Shown piece after piece: positions 54,630-64,000 of a stretch of DNA of 64,000 nucleotides. This DNA comes from Salvator merianae. Lineage: Eukaryota > Chordata > Lepidosauria > Squamata > Teiidae. The DNA is taken from assembly GCA_003586115.2 (NCBI GenBank), contig QVOM02000023.1, positions 247,283-311,282 of the forward strand, given 5' to 3'. A program made the translations under genes and the position numbers. The notes beneath the pieces were generated by a model. It was not told where the DNA came from and searched no databases. It worked only from the letters and a program-made list of their open reading frames with translations. How positions within the stretch are numbered: position 1 is the first letter of the stretch; each line of letters opens with the position of its first letter.

Positions 54630-54635
54630 ATTAAA
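54630..54635 (+). terminator. Candidate C9orf43 polyadenylation signal (ATTAAA)
   Basis: The common variant signal ATTAAA lies 66 bases after the stop codon. It is the nearest candidate, and a more distal site is possible. Confidence 0.4.
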
Positions 54636-54639
54636 ATTC

Positions 54640-55744
54640 CATCTTCCATTATTTGGCTGTGTGACCCTTGTCTCTAGAGAAGTTCAACAAGAAAACCTTT
54701 TATCCATGAAAAATGGGCTGGTTGTGGTTACATTTTAAAATTGCTCTAAGAAGTATGCAGGCGGTTTACAGATGGAGAAGGAAATATGTTTGGGATAGAA
54801 AGCACCCACTGTCTACTGGAGCTCACGTCAAGGGACAGAGGGAAACTGTAATCAAAGAAATCCAGAGAAATATGAGGGTTCCTGTTCAAGCCTTCAGGAG
54901 TGCAATTTCATGCCTTAGTCCAGGGCAGTCCTTGTTCACTCCTCTCAGACACATCCACAAAAGGTGCTTGTTTGTAGAGTTGCTTCCCACCATGGTTCTG
55001 TTTTGGTCTTCAGCCCTTGGTCAAAGAGGAAGTGGGCAGGCGGATGGGGAGGAGAAAGCCTTTTGTGTGCCTTTTGTGGGCAGGTGCTTTAGAGGGCTGA
55101 AAGGAATTCGGCTTCAGCCCTCAGCTCCCCCTTATTTTCATTCTTCGGCCCATCACAGAGGTGTGTTATTTTCAGACCCTCTCCCACTAGTGCCTGGCAC
55201 GCAATTCATCTTTTTTAATCTCACTGGCAAAGTCTGTGCTACATGTCTAAAATTAGTTTCCTGCTTAAGGGCCTCTGGTTTCTAATACATAACTGTACAG
55301 ATAACATTTGCTCCAGCGAACACAGTACCATATTGTCTTTGGGTTGCATTTGCTATTCTCTCTCTCATTCACTCGGCTGGTCAGATCCTTTTGGAACTCT
55401 TTGCAGTGGATCTGGGCCTCTGATGTCCTGAAAGCTGAGTGCCCTCCTGTCAGCCTGACCTCTGCAGGTTGCTGGTCCTTCCCCAGGAGCTGTTGGGGTT
55501 TGCAGTTGGTGCCTCTGCTGTCAAGACTGTTGCTCTGCCTCAGAAGTGTGGCCCCCTCTCTGTGGCCTCTGACTGTAGATCATTGGTGAACAAATTAAGC
55601 ACAAGAGTGATCAGTTTTGCAGACCGGCCTGCCACAGTTCCAAGTGCTGTCTTTTTGGGTTTGTTTAGCAACCCTGCTCACAGACAAGTGCTTCTTCCTT
55701 TCTTCATCCCAGACAAAGCAGGTTGTGGTGTCATGACTCTGTCC
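54640..55744. other. No gene recognised
   Basis: A 190-codon open frame at 54713-55285 starts close after C9orf43 but shows no domain and no low-complexity bias suggestive of a real protein. I regard it as chance or an extended 3' UTR. No RNA gene was recognised. Confidence 0.4.
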
Positions 55745-55849
55745 TAACCTTTTTTTGATAAAATCATGTTTGACTGTCCAGGCAAAAATGGCATTCGTTG
55801 GGGCATCTCCTGGGCTGGAGAGGTAGTGGTGCATCTGAAATCAAGTTTT

Positions 55850-55896
55850 GAATGGAACATTCTTGTCCTACCTTCGTGAATGTCTGTTCTGGAAGG
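55850..55896 (+). repeat. Inverted repeat, left arm, at the 3' end of the DIRS element
   Basis: This 47-base segment is an inverted, slightly diverged copy of 56101-56147. It starts GAATGGAACATT and ends GGAAGG. The bases after each arm (…CCCCTCACTTGGGAAAGTTC and CCCCCTGACAGTTGGGAAAG) are also similar but in direct orientation. Complementary terminal structures of this kind are characteristic of DIRS elements. Confidence 0.8.
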
Positions 55897-56100
55897 TCCC
55901 CTCACTTGGGAAAGTTCTGGGTGCTTGCCTGCAGTTCTACCTGACAACTGAGAGGTGGTGCCAGCCTCTTTAAAAGCTTCGTGGGCCAACACCACCCCTA
56001 GTATTTGCTAAGGGAGAGACACCTTAAGCAGAGGAGTTTGTAGGAACCTGAATACAGAAACACACACATTAGTTCTTCCGGAGGGGATCAACTGAGGAGA

Positions 56101-56147
56101 CCTTCCAATATGGACGTTCACAAAGGTAGGACAAAATGTTCCATTCT
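56101..56147 (-). repeat. Inverted repeat, right arm, at the 3' end of the DIRS element
   Basis: Partner of 55850-55896. It begins CCTTCC, contains GTTCACAAAGGTAGGAC and ends CCATTC. It lies just past the recombinase C terminus (minus strand), so both arms are in the element's 3' non-coding end. Confidence 0.8.
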
Positions 56148-59100
56148 CGGAAGGCCCCCTGACAGTTGGGAAAGTTCTGGAATGTACCAAAACTCTCCCA
56201 GCCAGGGTGGGCAGGAAGAACCCAAACAGCGGAAGGCCCTAGCCACCCTGCCTTCCGTAGCCGCAACCCAAATCCTACTATATCTGGAACCACAGCCTGC
56301 TGGACCCTGCGCCCAAAAGCAGCTTCCACGAACTGATACAAATCCAGTTTGTAGTGGGGGGTGAAGGTAGATGGAGTCTTCCAGGTAGCCACCTTGCAGA
56401 TTTCCAGAATGGACACCTCCTTGCCAAATGCTTTTGAAGTTGCTGCCACTCTTGTGGTGTGGGCCAGGACCCTCCATGTCACTGGAGCCCTCTTAGTTTG
56501 GTAAGCTAGGGCAATGCATGCTCGCAACTAGGAAGCTATCACTTTGGCCGAGGCCTTACCCCCTAAATTAGCCAGAGTGTAACCCACAAACAGGCTAGAG
56601 GTTTTCCTAAGGTCCTTGGTTCTCTGGAGATAAACCTTCAGGCCCCGCCTAACGTCCAGAGTGTGCCACTTCTTTTCCAAACGATGTTGGGGATCCAGAC
56701 AGAAGTAGGGAAGGTGAATCTCCTAACTTCTATGGAAGACGGAATCCACCTTGGGATGGAAGGGGGCATCTAGGCGAAGAACCACCGAGTCTGGGGTAAA
56801 GGAACCCAGGGGCTCCTGAATAGATAGGGCCACCAATTCCGACATCCTCTGGGTGGAAGTGATGGCCACCAAGAAGGCCACTTTAAATGGCAAAAGCCTT
56901 AAAGGTGCCTGCTTAAGAGGCTCAAAGGGGCCCCCTGTCAGGGCTGAGAGAACCAAGTGCAAGTCCCATGAAGGAAACTACTGAACTACTGGAGGACAGG
57001 AGGCTTTAGCCGCTAACAGGCAGTGCTTAACTAGGGGTTTCTCAGAAATCCTGGGGGCCGAGTTGAACTCAAATTGCAGACAGTGCGAACACCTGTCTGC
57101 AAAGGGTATTAAAATGCAGACCCTTGCATTTTGCAGAGACCCCCCTGCAAAAAGCTAACTACCTGTTGGGGGAAAGGGTGGAGAGGGTCCACTCCTACCC
57201 TTGAACACCAACAGAGAAAGATCTTCCAGGTAACGTCGTATAACCAGATTGTCGAGGGCTGCCTAGAAGCTAACATAGTGTCTATGGCAGCTTGGTCAAG
57301 TCCCAACTGTAGGAGGAAGCCCTGTTGAGTAGCCATGCTGTCAGCACTAGCCACAAGGGGTCTGGATAGTTGACCCCCTTCTGAGAAAGCAGGTCTGCCC
57401 TGCATGAGAGGCACTGTTCTGACAACATGGAGAGGAGCTGCAGAAACTAGGTCCTCTTGGGCCAGAATAGGGCCATCAGGATAACTAGGGCTCGCTCCAC
57501 TCTGATCTTCCAGAGAAGTCTGCCTAGCAGGGAAGTGGAGGGAAGGCATACAGGAGACCTGTCAGCCAAGGGGCTGACAGAGCATCCACCGCCAGGGCCT
57601 GCGGCTCCCTGTGCCTGGACATGAATGCCAAGACCTGTCAATTCTCCTTCATGGCAAAGAGGTCCAAGACCGGAAGACCTCAACAGTCCACCAGAAGGTG
57701 GAAAACTTCCCAGTTCAGCTGCCATTCCGAGTGGGACAAGGTGACCTGGATCAACCTGTCTGCACAAATGCTGAGATCCTCCTGTATGTGGACAGTGAAA
57801 ATGGACAGGAAGTGAGACTCAGCCCAAGAAAAGAGAAGTGGACAGGGACTTGAGAGCCTTGGGTCTAGTGCCCCCTTGCCTGTTCAAATCAGCCTTGGCG
57901 GTAACATTATTGGTGGCAACCAAGACGTGCTTGCCCTGCACAAGCTGGGAAACAGCCTGGAGTGCCAGAAAGATAGCCCAGAGCTCCAGCCAATTTATCT
58001 GCCGTTTCACCTCTGAGGGGCCCCAGGGGCACTGTGCTGTCCTACCCAGACAGCATCCCAACTCAGGAGGCTAGCATCTGTAGTAACTAGGACCTGAGAA
58101 AGGGCCCCAATAGGAACTCCCCGAGTGAGATTGAACCAAACTATCCACCAGTTCAAGGACTGGTGAACCTGGGCAGGGAGGGAGAGGAGGGGACTACGGG
58201 AATTGTAGATGTAGTGTCCGTAGCCCAGAAGGAACCACTGAAGTTCCCTGGCGTGAAACCGAGCCCAGGGGCAAAGGTCAATGGTTGAAATAATCTTGCC
58301 CAACAGGGAGGCCAGGGCAAGAATGTCAGAACGGGCAGACCTCCTGATATGGGATGTAATCTTCTCTGTATCATTCTAATTTTAGTATATGTGCAGCCAA
58401 AGTGAACACTCCTCCTGATGCGGGATGCCAGGGAAACTATGGCCTCCACGCTCTCTGGAGACAGGGAGATATGGTCCCTAGCTGTGTCAAACAAGGCACC
58501 TAAGTGGATCAACTGGGAACTGGGAACTGGGGCGCTCTTGCTGGAATTGACCAGAAACCCAAAGTCAGCAAAAAGGGCAAGAGTGGACTCAACTGCCCGA
58601 CTGGCAACAGGAAGAGATGGAGCATGGATGAGGATTTCATCTAGGTACGAGTATGCTGCCATGCCCTGGAGGCGCAGAATCTCTATCAAGGCTGCCACCA
58701 CCTTGGTGAAAAACCCAAGGGGCAGAGGAGAAGCCAAAAGGAAGGGCCCTAAACTGATAGACCATCCCTTCCAGCAAGAAATGAAGGAAAGGCCTACTGG
58801 AGGGGTGGATGACCATGTGATAATAGGCACTGTCCAGATCCAAAGAAGCAAGGGCAACCCCTTTAAAGATATGGTGGCAAATACTAGCCAAAGACTCCAT
58901 CTTAAACTTGTTTTTGGCAATAAATTTATTAACGAATCTTAGATCCAAAATGGCTCTAAGGGAACCATCCTTTTTGTTAACAAAAAACAGAATAGAATAA
59001 ACCCCCTGACCCTGCTGCTCTAGGGGCATAAACTCTACAGCTTGAAGGAGCAGCAAACAATTAAGCTCTGAGAGGATCTTAGTCTGTCACTCAGGGTCAA

Positions 59101-60650
59101 CTGATGGAGAAGTAATGAACCTACCCCTAGGTAGGGAACGAAACTAACCTGTAGCCTTCGGATACCACCTGGACCACCCAGGGATCTGAAACAGCCTCCT
59201 GCCAAACTTGACTAAACAGTAGGAGGTGCTCCCCTCCTCGGGGGGAGCCCCCATTAGGTGCCTGATTCTTGGGGTTTTCCCCCATGAAAGGAACTCCTGA
59301 CGGGCCCTGGTGCCCTGAGACTGCCTAGGCCAGAGGCCCTTATCCTTGGCTTTAAAGAAAGGCCTCTGAAAAGAGCTCTGACTCCTGAAGAAACACTCTC
59401 TCTCCTATCACTTATCCTTCTGCTGGGAACTCCCAGCTAAGGACAGGACGGAGGGCATCACTTTCTTGCCTTTTTCCTTGAAGTCCACCAACGTGTCCTT
59501 GAGGACTTCCTCCCCAAACAATTGGGAGCCTCTGAAGGGAAGGGAGGGCACCTGGAGTTTGGAACTATAGTCTATGTTCCAGTGGCACAGCCACAATCCT
59601 CTTCTTGCAGCTGTGGAAGCCGCAGATGCCCTTGCCACCAATTGCAAGGTGTCCAGAGTGGTGTCTGCACACACAGAAAGGATTTTGCGGATATCCTTGA
59701 ACTGCTGTCTGACACTTTTGGGCACCGATGGATTCGTGAGGACCTCTTCTGACCACTTGAGCACCATCCTGGTGAAGAGTGTGGCGTTGATGGAAGCATG
59801 AGTCTGCCTCAAACGAGTGCTTGAGGACTAGCTGTATTTTCCTGGCAAGAATGTGCCGCAAATTTGCCTCTCCCCGCCCCCGGGATCACACAGTTTGAGA
59901 CCAAAGCTATAATAGACTGATCCACAGAGGTAACCACCCACATTGAGGCCTGGGACTCAGGGCCCCCCAAAAGCTGCTTAGGAATCAGAGGCAACTTCTT
60001 TGAAGCACAGGGAGCCTCCCACTCAGCCAGCACAATGTTTTGAAAAGTCTTAGGAATGATAAGGACCCCCTTCCTGGAGGGGGGGGGGCATTAGCATATG
60101 CTGGGCTTTCTGTTTCAACTCCTGAAGCGCCTGCATTGCTGGAGGGATCTCAAACATAGCCGTCACCTGTTCAAGGAGAGCAGAGAAGTCCTCCACACCC
60201 AAAAGGCAGGCATTTTGAAAGCTGGGCTCCCCCCCTTGCTCCTTCCTCCAGGTCTTCCTCCGAATGCGCAACCTGCTCCACAATCTCTCCCTCTTCACCA
60301 TCTGAAGGAGCCAGAACTACTGGCTGTAAGGCAGAATCAGAACCCCTCCCCTCCTTGGGGGGGAATGCCTATCTGCAGCCTGAGAGGTAGACCTGGAGAT
60401 GACAGAGGAAGAGGAGCCTCTAGAACTCCTGCTTCGGTCCCTGGAGTGATCCCTACTCTTAGGCTTATGACTGTTCTTTTTTCTTCTATGCCTAGGAAGG
60501 GAGGAAGTTTTGGAGCTTGAACTGGAGGAGGACCTCCTACACTTTTTCTTCTTGGCCTTGCCCTCTTTGCTAGCGACGGGACTTCCTTTGCCCCCCCCCC
60601 CGGCAAATCACCTGAAGACCAGGTCAAAGCCTGCAGGCCAGCCTGATCTG

Positions 60651-63055
60651 GAGCTTCACCCTGGCATAGGGCCAGGAGAGGCGCCAGCCCCCCTTCTGAC
60701 GATCCAGGGGACAGCCTGCCTCAGCAACGCCCAGCAGCACTGCTGGGGCAGCGAAATGCAGTGTGGGAGGCCATGCAGTGATTGTTTGAACTTAGCAGTT
60801 GTTGTGTGTCTCTGTCCCAAAATCTGGAGTAGAACCTGGACCAGGAGTGGGTTTGATTATACTGACATTTTAAAAAATCTCGTAACTCATAGCATTGGTT
60901 TGCTTGTCAGAAAAAAAGGGTAGAATATTTTTATGTATGCTATATTGTTCATCCAGATGGGAAAATGGCATATAAACATAATTCATAAAAGTAGTAATAA
61001 TAACAGTAGTATTAGATACAGTGTCTAGCTAAAAGCACAACAGAGGTCTGCTACATTTCCAGTAATGCAAAGGAGAATTTGGTGACCGTGCATTTTGAGA
61101 AACCTGCTTCCTTTCATCGAGTCTTAATGAACATCACCTTTTCATTAAAGGTACCAAATATTTAATGATCTTTGCTGCAGAGCAGAAATCAACAGCATGC
61201 TTAGTATATGATCAAAGTCATTGGCTGCTATACAGAAGTTGACCTTCCACGGTGTTCATGGGTGTGTTTTAGGATCATTTCCCCCTTCCCCAAAGGTTGT
61301 CATGGTAAATGTGGAAGGCACTTGAAGTCCAGAGCAGCATCCGGAGCCTCCTGGGAGACACAGAGGGCCAGACCAGGCCAGACAGAATTGCTGTGTCTTG
61401 GAAACAAGGGATCTTCTGCTCTTCCAGGCTGGAGCAGCTTTGAATGTGCCCCAGAGGAGCCCTGAACCTCTTCCACTGATGCAAAGGCAGGAGATGTTTT
61501 GCTTTTTTTTCGTCTGTCATCTGCCCTGGGATGCACTCGCTCAGGAATAATAAAGCTGCCATAACAACAGTCTAAGTAAATCAAACAAAAGCACAAGTTT
61601 CACTGAATAGAAGAAATCCCTGATTTCCGTCTTGAACCTATTCCTGCCCAGGTTACCTGCTGCTGCTTCTCCTAAATGCGTGCAGTGAAGGTAAGAGGCA
61701 AGGCTTTGGAGGCAGCAAGGCCAGGCAGACTTGGCCTTCTCCTGTTGTATGTAGCTCAAGGGTCCCTGCTGTTTACCTGGAGAAGGTAGAGAGCAAAGCT
61801 TTCTGTGTTTTGTTGCCAAGTTTTGGTTTCTGTTACAAAAACCTCCCCAGATTCTGATCTCAGTTCTGCCACAGGGTTTCTTTTATCAATTAAGACACTG
61901 CATGTCCTTAAAATACGCTACAAAAGCAATAAAGCCACAGTGAGAAACTGAGGAAAGTCAGCAAATAAAAATAGCAGTTAAGTTCTGTTTTAAAGTAATG
62001 AAACAAGGACAGACTTCGCAAAATTAAGCTTTGCATTTGGGGCGGCATTTCCCCCATCTGAAGCCGGCCTGCACTGCGACCTGGGCACACACCTTACTCC
62101 ACTCTCTGAACCTGAGCACTAAAGGCACCATCAGGAGGATTTGCCCTCCAGCTAGCTGAATTTGCTGGAGAGTTCTTTCCTTGCCGGAATGGAGCTCAGC
62201 ACAAACCTCAGGCAGCTCCCAAAGGGTATTGCCTCCAGATTTCAAAGTGTCCCCCCTAGGCCGCTGGAAGTACCTGTGGGGCAGTGGAGGTGTGTGCATT
62301 CCACGCAAAGGCAGGTGCTGGTAGTGGCTGCCTGGAACAGAATGTGGGGAAAGTGGGGAGGAAGGGGAACATGGGCAGAGAACATGGGCTCACGCATCCC
62401 ATCTTGGGACCCACTTTCCTCCCTTTCCAGAATATGTTCTGCCTGCGTGTTGCCCGAACACTGAGGAATATTTAGTGAGCAACTGTTTTGAAGTGCAGCA
62501 TTAAACTTTGCTGAGTGTTTGAACTCCTGTGTAGCCAGCTGCTGTTCATCTAACCCACTTCACAGGATGGTTTGCGGGATAAATCAGGTGCTCTGTGGCT
62601 AAGTGGATTGAAAGAGGGCCTGTTAAAAATCTGCCCGGGTGTTGACAAAGGAACAGTTCAAGCAAAACAGCAAGGGTAGCTTAGAGAGTTGTTTCCGCCC
62701 CAGAATCTTAGACTAAAGGGAAGCTTTCCCATATGAATAGGTTAATAAATAAACCATTCAGGTAGGAGAGATGTGAGAGCCATTGGCCCACCAGCGCCAG
62801 CGGAGGCTGAGCTTGGCAAGTGCTCTTTGGTAGGGAAAGGTGAGAGTGGCAGCAGTGCCTGCTGGCTTGCTCCAGCTGTTAGGTGCAGCTTGGCTTTCAA
62901 ACCCGCCAATGGGAGGCCTTTGTGCTATTCAAAGAGTGGCGGTTAGAAGGCACTGCTGCAGCTTTGTTCCCTGGAGGCTGCCAAGCTGCGCTTAGTGAGC
63001 CGGGCTGCGGGAGCAAACAGGCCCATCCTGCGGTGGAACCGTTTGTGAGGGGGGC
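60651..63055. other. Region upstream of the RGS3 exon; no gene recognised
   Basis: No coding exon was recognised between the DIRS element and 63056. Open frames are short and unrelated to known families. The final 200 bases before 63056 are moderately GC-rich and may be 5' UTR or promoter for the RGS3 isoform starting at 63056. Confidence 0.4.
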
Positions 63056-63128
63056 ATGGAGCGCAGAACTGTCCGTGCCGCCCCCTGTGGTGACAGTGAG
63101 GAGCCTGCCTTTTCTTTGATGACCTTTG
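63056..63128 (+). CDS. RGS3: RGS3, probable first coding exon (PDZ-containing isoform)
   Basis: RGS3 accelerates GTP hydrolysis by Gi and Gq alpha subunits; long isoforms add C2 and PDZ domains. This exon reads MERRTVRAAPCGDSEEPAFS then LMTF, ending in phase 1 at a good donor (G|GTGAGT at 63129). The human long isoform begins MERSLHRVSLG and has DLSFYLTTFG just before its exon end, so the start, length and closing TTFG/MTFG motif agree. RGS3 follows C9orf43 in the same orientation in human. The rest of the gene is beyond the window. The exon is only 24 codons, so identification rests on synteny and a short similarity. Confidence 0.6.
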
Positions 63129-63284
63129 GTGAGTCCGAGGGGGTGAAGAAGAAGTTGCACTGGTAGCTGGTTGCCAGGAGTGGCGAGTCCTTGCAGGTGG
63201 GCGTCTGTCTCTCCCTTCAGCCCAGGAGTTCAGAGAGGGGATTGCAGGGGCTTCCCAACTGAAGCAGCGCTGGGGGGCCGCAAG

Positions 63285-63800
63285 GGACGTGGCAGGTGTT
63301 GCAGGCTTGAAAACTAATTGTCAGAAATTGGGAATAATGTATAAAAAGATCGACCCACAAGTATTAGGTTCGAAAATACAATCCAAGGGAATTAAATATT
63401 TAGGAATTGCAATAGCCAAAAGTCAGAATAAACTAATTGGTTTGAACTATTTCTCAATCTTACAATATATTAGAAGACAAACCCACAAATGGGAAAACAA
63501 ATCTTTATCATTGTTAGGAAGGATCCCTGCATTGAAGATAAAATTACTTTTGAAGATTCTTTTATTCAATTTTAGGCAATCTCCCTGACAAAAATGATAT
63601 TTAAGAAATTAGACATAATATTGGAATTTATATTTTGGAGAAAGATGCCTAGAATAACTGAAGGTATGATGCAGGTCGGGGGAGTTCAAAGCTGTGATTT
63701 GTACCTTCAGATGTTTAGGGTTACACAATTAGTACGCGGACATAGAAAGTCTGCCTGCTTGTGGAGGGAAACTGAATTGAGTATTTCCCAGTATTAAACA
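63285..63800 (+). mobile_element. L1 LINE fragment in RGS3 first intron
   Basis: The plus strand reads GLKTNCQKLGIMYKKIDP, then GIKYLGIAIAKSQNK, then LSLLGRIPALKIKLLLKILL, continuing after a stop with MIFKKLDIILEFIFWRKM. This is the L1 ORF2 region just after the reverse-transcriptase palm. It has stops and is truncated at both ends. Confidence 0.75.
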
Positions 63801-64000
63801 TGATAACTGTATAATACAGAGAGGAGTTTAGTGGAGATGGAGAGGGAACAGGGGGCGTGGAAGGGGTGACAAAGAAAGAGAACCGAGGCCGAGGTCGCTG
63901 CCGCAGCAAGTCAGCAGTGGGCAGAACGTCCTCTGCAGGCCTCCTTGGCTTGGTCTGCATATTTCATGTATATACTTGAGTTGTGTGTACAGAATGTATT

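Larger units (their letters stand above)
55745..60650 (-). mobile_element. Decayed DIRS-type tyrosine-recombinase retrotransposon
   Basis: Reading right to left on the minus strand: a gag-like region (about 60630-59400), then reverse transcriptase at 59056-58153. The latter shows SILFFVNKKDGSLRAILDLR, SLDLDSAYYHM, ALPFGFSSAPWVF, then SYLDEILIHA. An RNase H-like region follows at about 58090-57819 (TDASLLSWDAVW, INWLELWAIFLAL). The tyrosine recombinase runs from about 57549 to 56100, with TSTQRMSEL carrying the first catalytic Arg, LAHTTRVAATSKA carrying H-x-x-R, and a Tyr in FTPHYKLDLY. Absence of a DDE integrase and presence of a tyrosine recombinase define the DIRS group. Frameshifts and stops, and YLDE in place of YLDD, show it is dead. 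End positions are approximate. Confidence 0.88.

Noticed and set aside
54713..55285. 190-codon open frame after C9orf43
   Set aside because: No domain, no exon evidence and mixed composition. It probably arises by chance in 3' flanking sequence.
56110..60923. Plus-strand open frames across 56-61 kb
   Set aside because: Antisense shadows of the minus-strand DIRS element.

Overview
The window is vertebrate nuclear DNA, most likely from a squamate reptile. It has multi-exon genes with GT-AG introns and CpG-rich gene starts. Its repeat mix is CR1, L2-like and L1 LINEs plus a DIRS-type tyrosine-recombinase retrotransposon, with a LINE/SINE tail carrying a GCCGCCCC...GGGGCGGC hairpin that I associate with squamates. 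The gene order fixes the locus: BSPRY (+), HDHD3 (-), ALAD (-), POLE3 (-), C9orf43 (+), RGS3 (+). From memory this is the order and orientation on human 9q32. Species identity is inference.

Layout. 1-19.3 kb is gene-poor: LINE pieces on both strands, a 542-nt T homopolymer inside one of them, a nearly 5-kb dead L1 with a CR1 nested in it, a ~580-bp inverted-repeat DNA element, a degenerate ~300-bp repeat and a rearranged L1. 19.4-27.9 kb holds a broken SPRY-coding exon of BSPRY. Its two halves are separated by a CR1 fragment and a tandem array of a 272-bp unit (about 28.5 copies, virtually identical). 29.6-30.3 kb is HDHD3, which lies in its expected place but carries three in-frame stops and a frameshift. 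33.5-38.6 kb is ALAD, with 11 coding exons all in frame (346 aa). 41.4-42.6 kb is POLE3, with 4 exons (147 aa). 44.7-54.6 kb is a C9orf43 orthologue, with 10 coding exons (about 475 aa) and one apparent GC-AG intron. 55.7-60.65 kb is a decayed minus-strand DIRS element. 63.06 kb is a likely first coding exon of RGS3, and the window ends in another L1 fragment.

The surviving genes (haem synthesis, chromatin/DNA polymerase epsilon subunit, an uncharacterised protein, a G-protein regulator) do not form a pathway. They are a conserved synteny block. The unusual part is the left edge of that block, where two adjacent genes (BSPRY and HDHD3) have decayed next to a homogeneous satellite. Exon coordinates were derived by hand from reading frames, splice sites and remembered orthologue sequences, and were not confirmed by alignment software.
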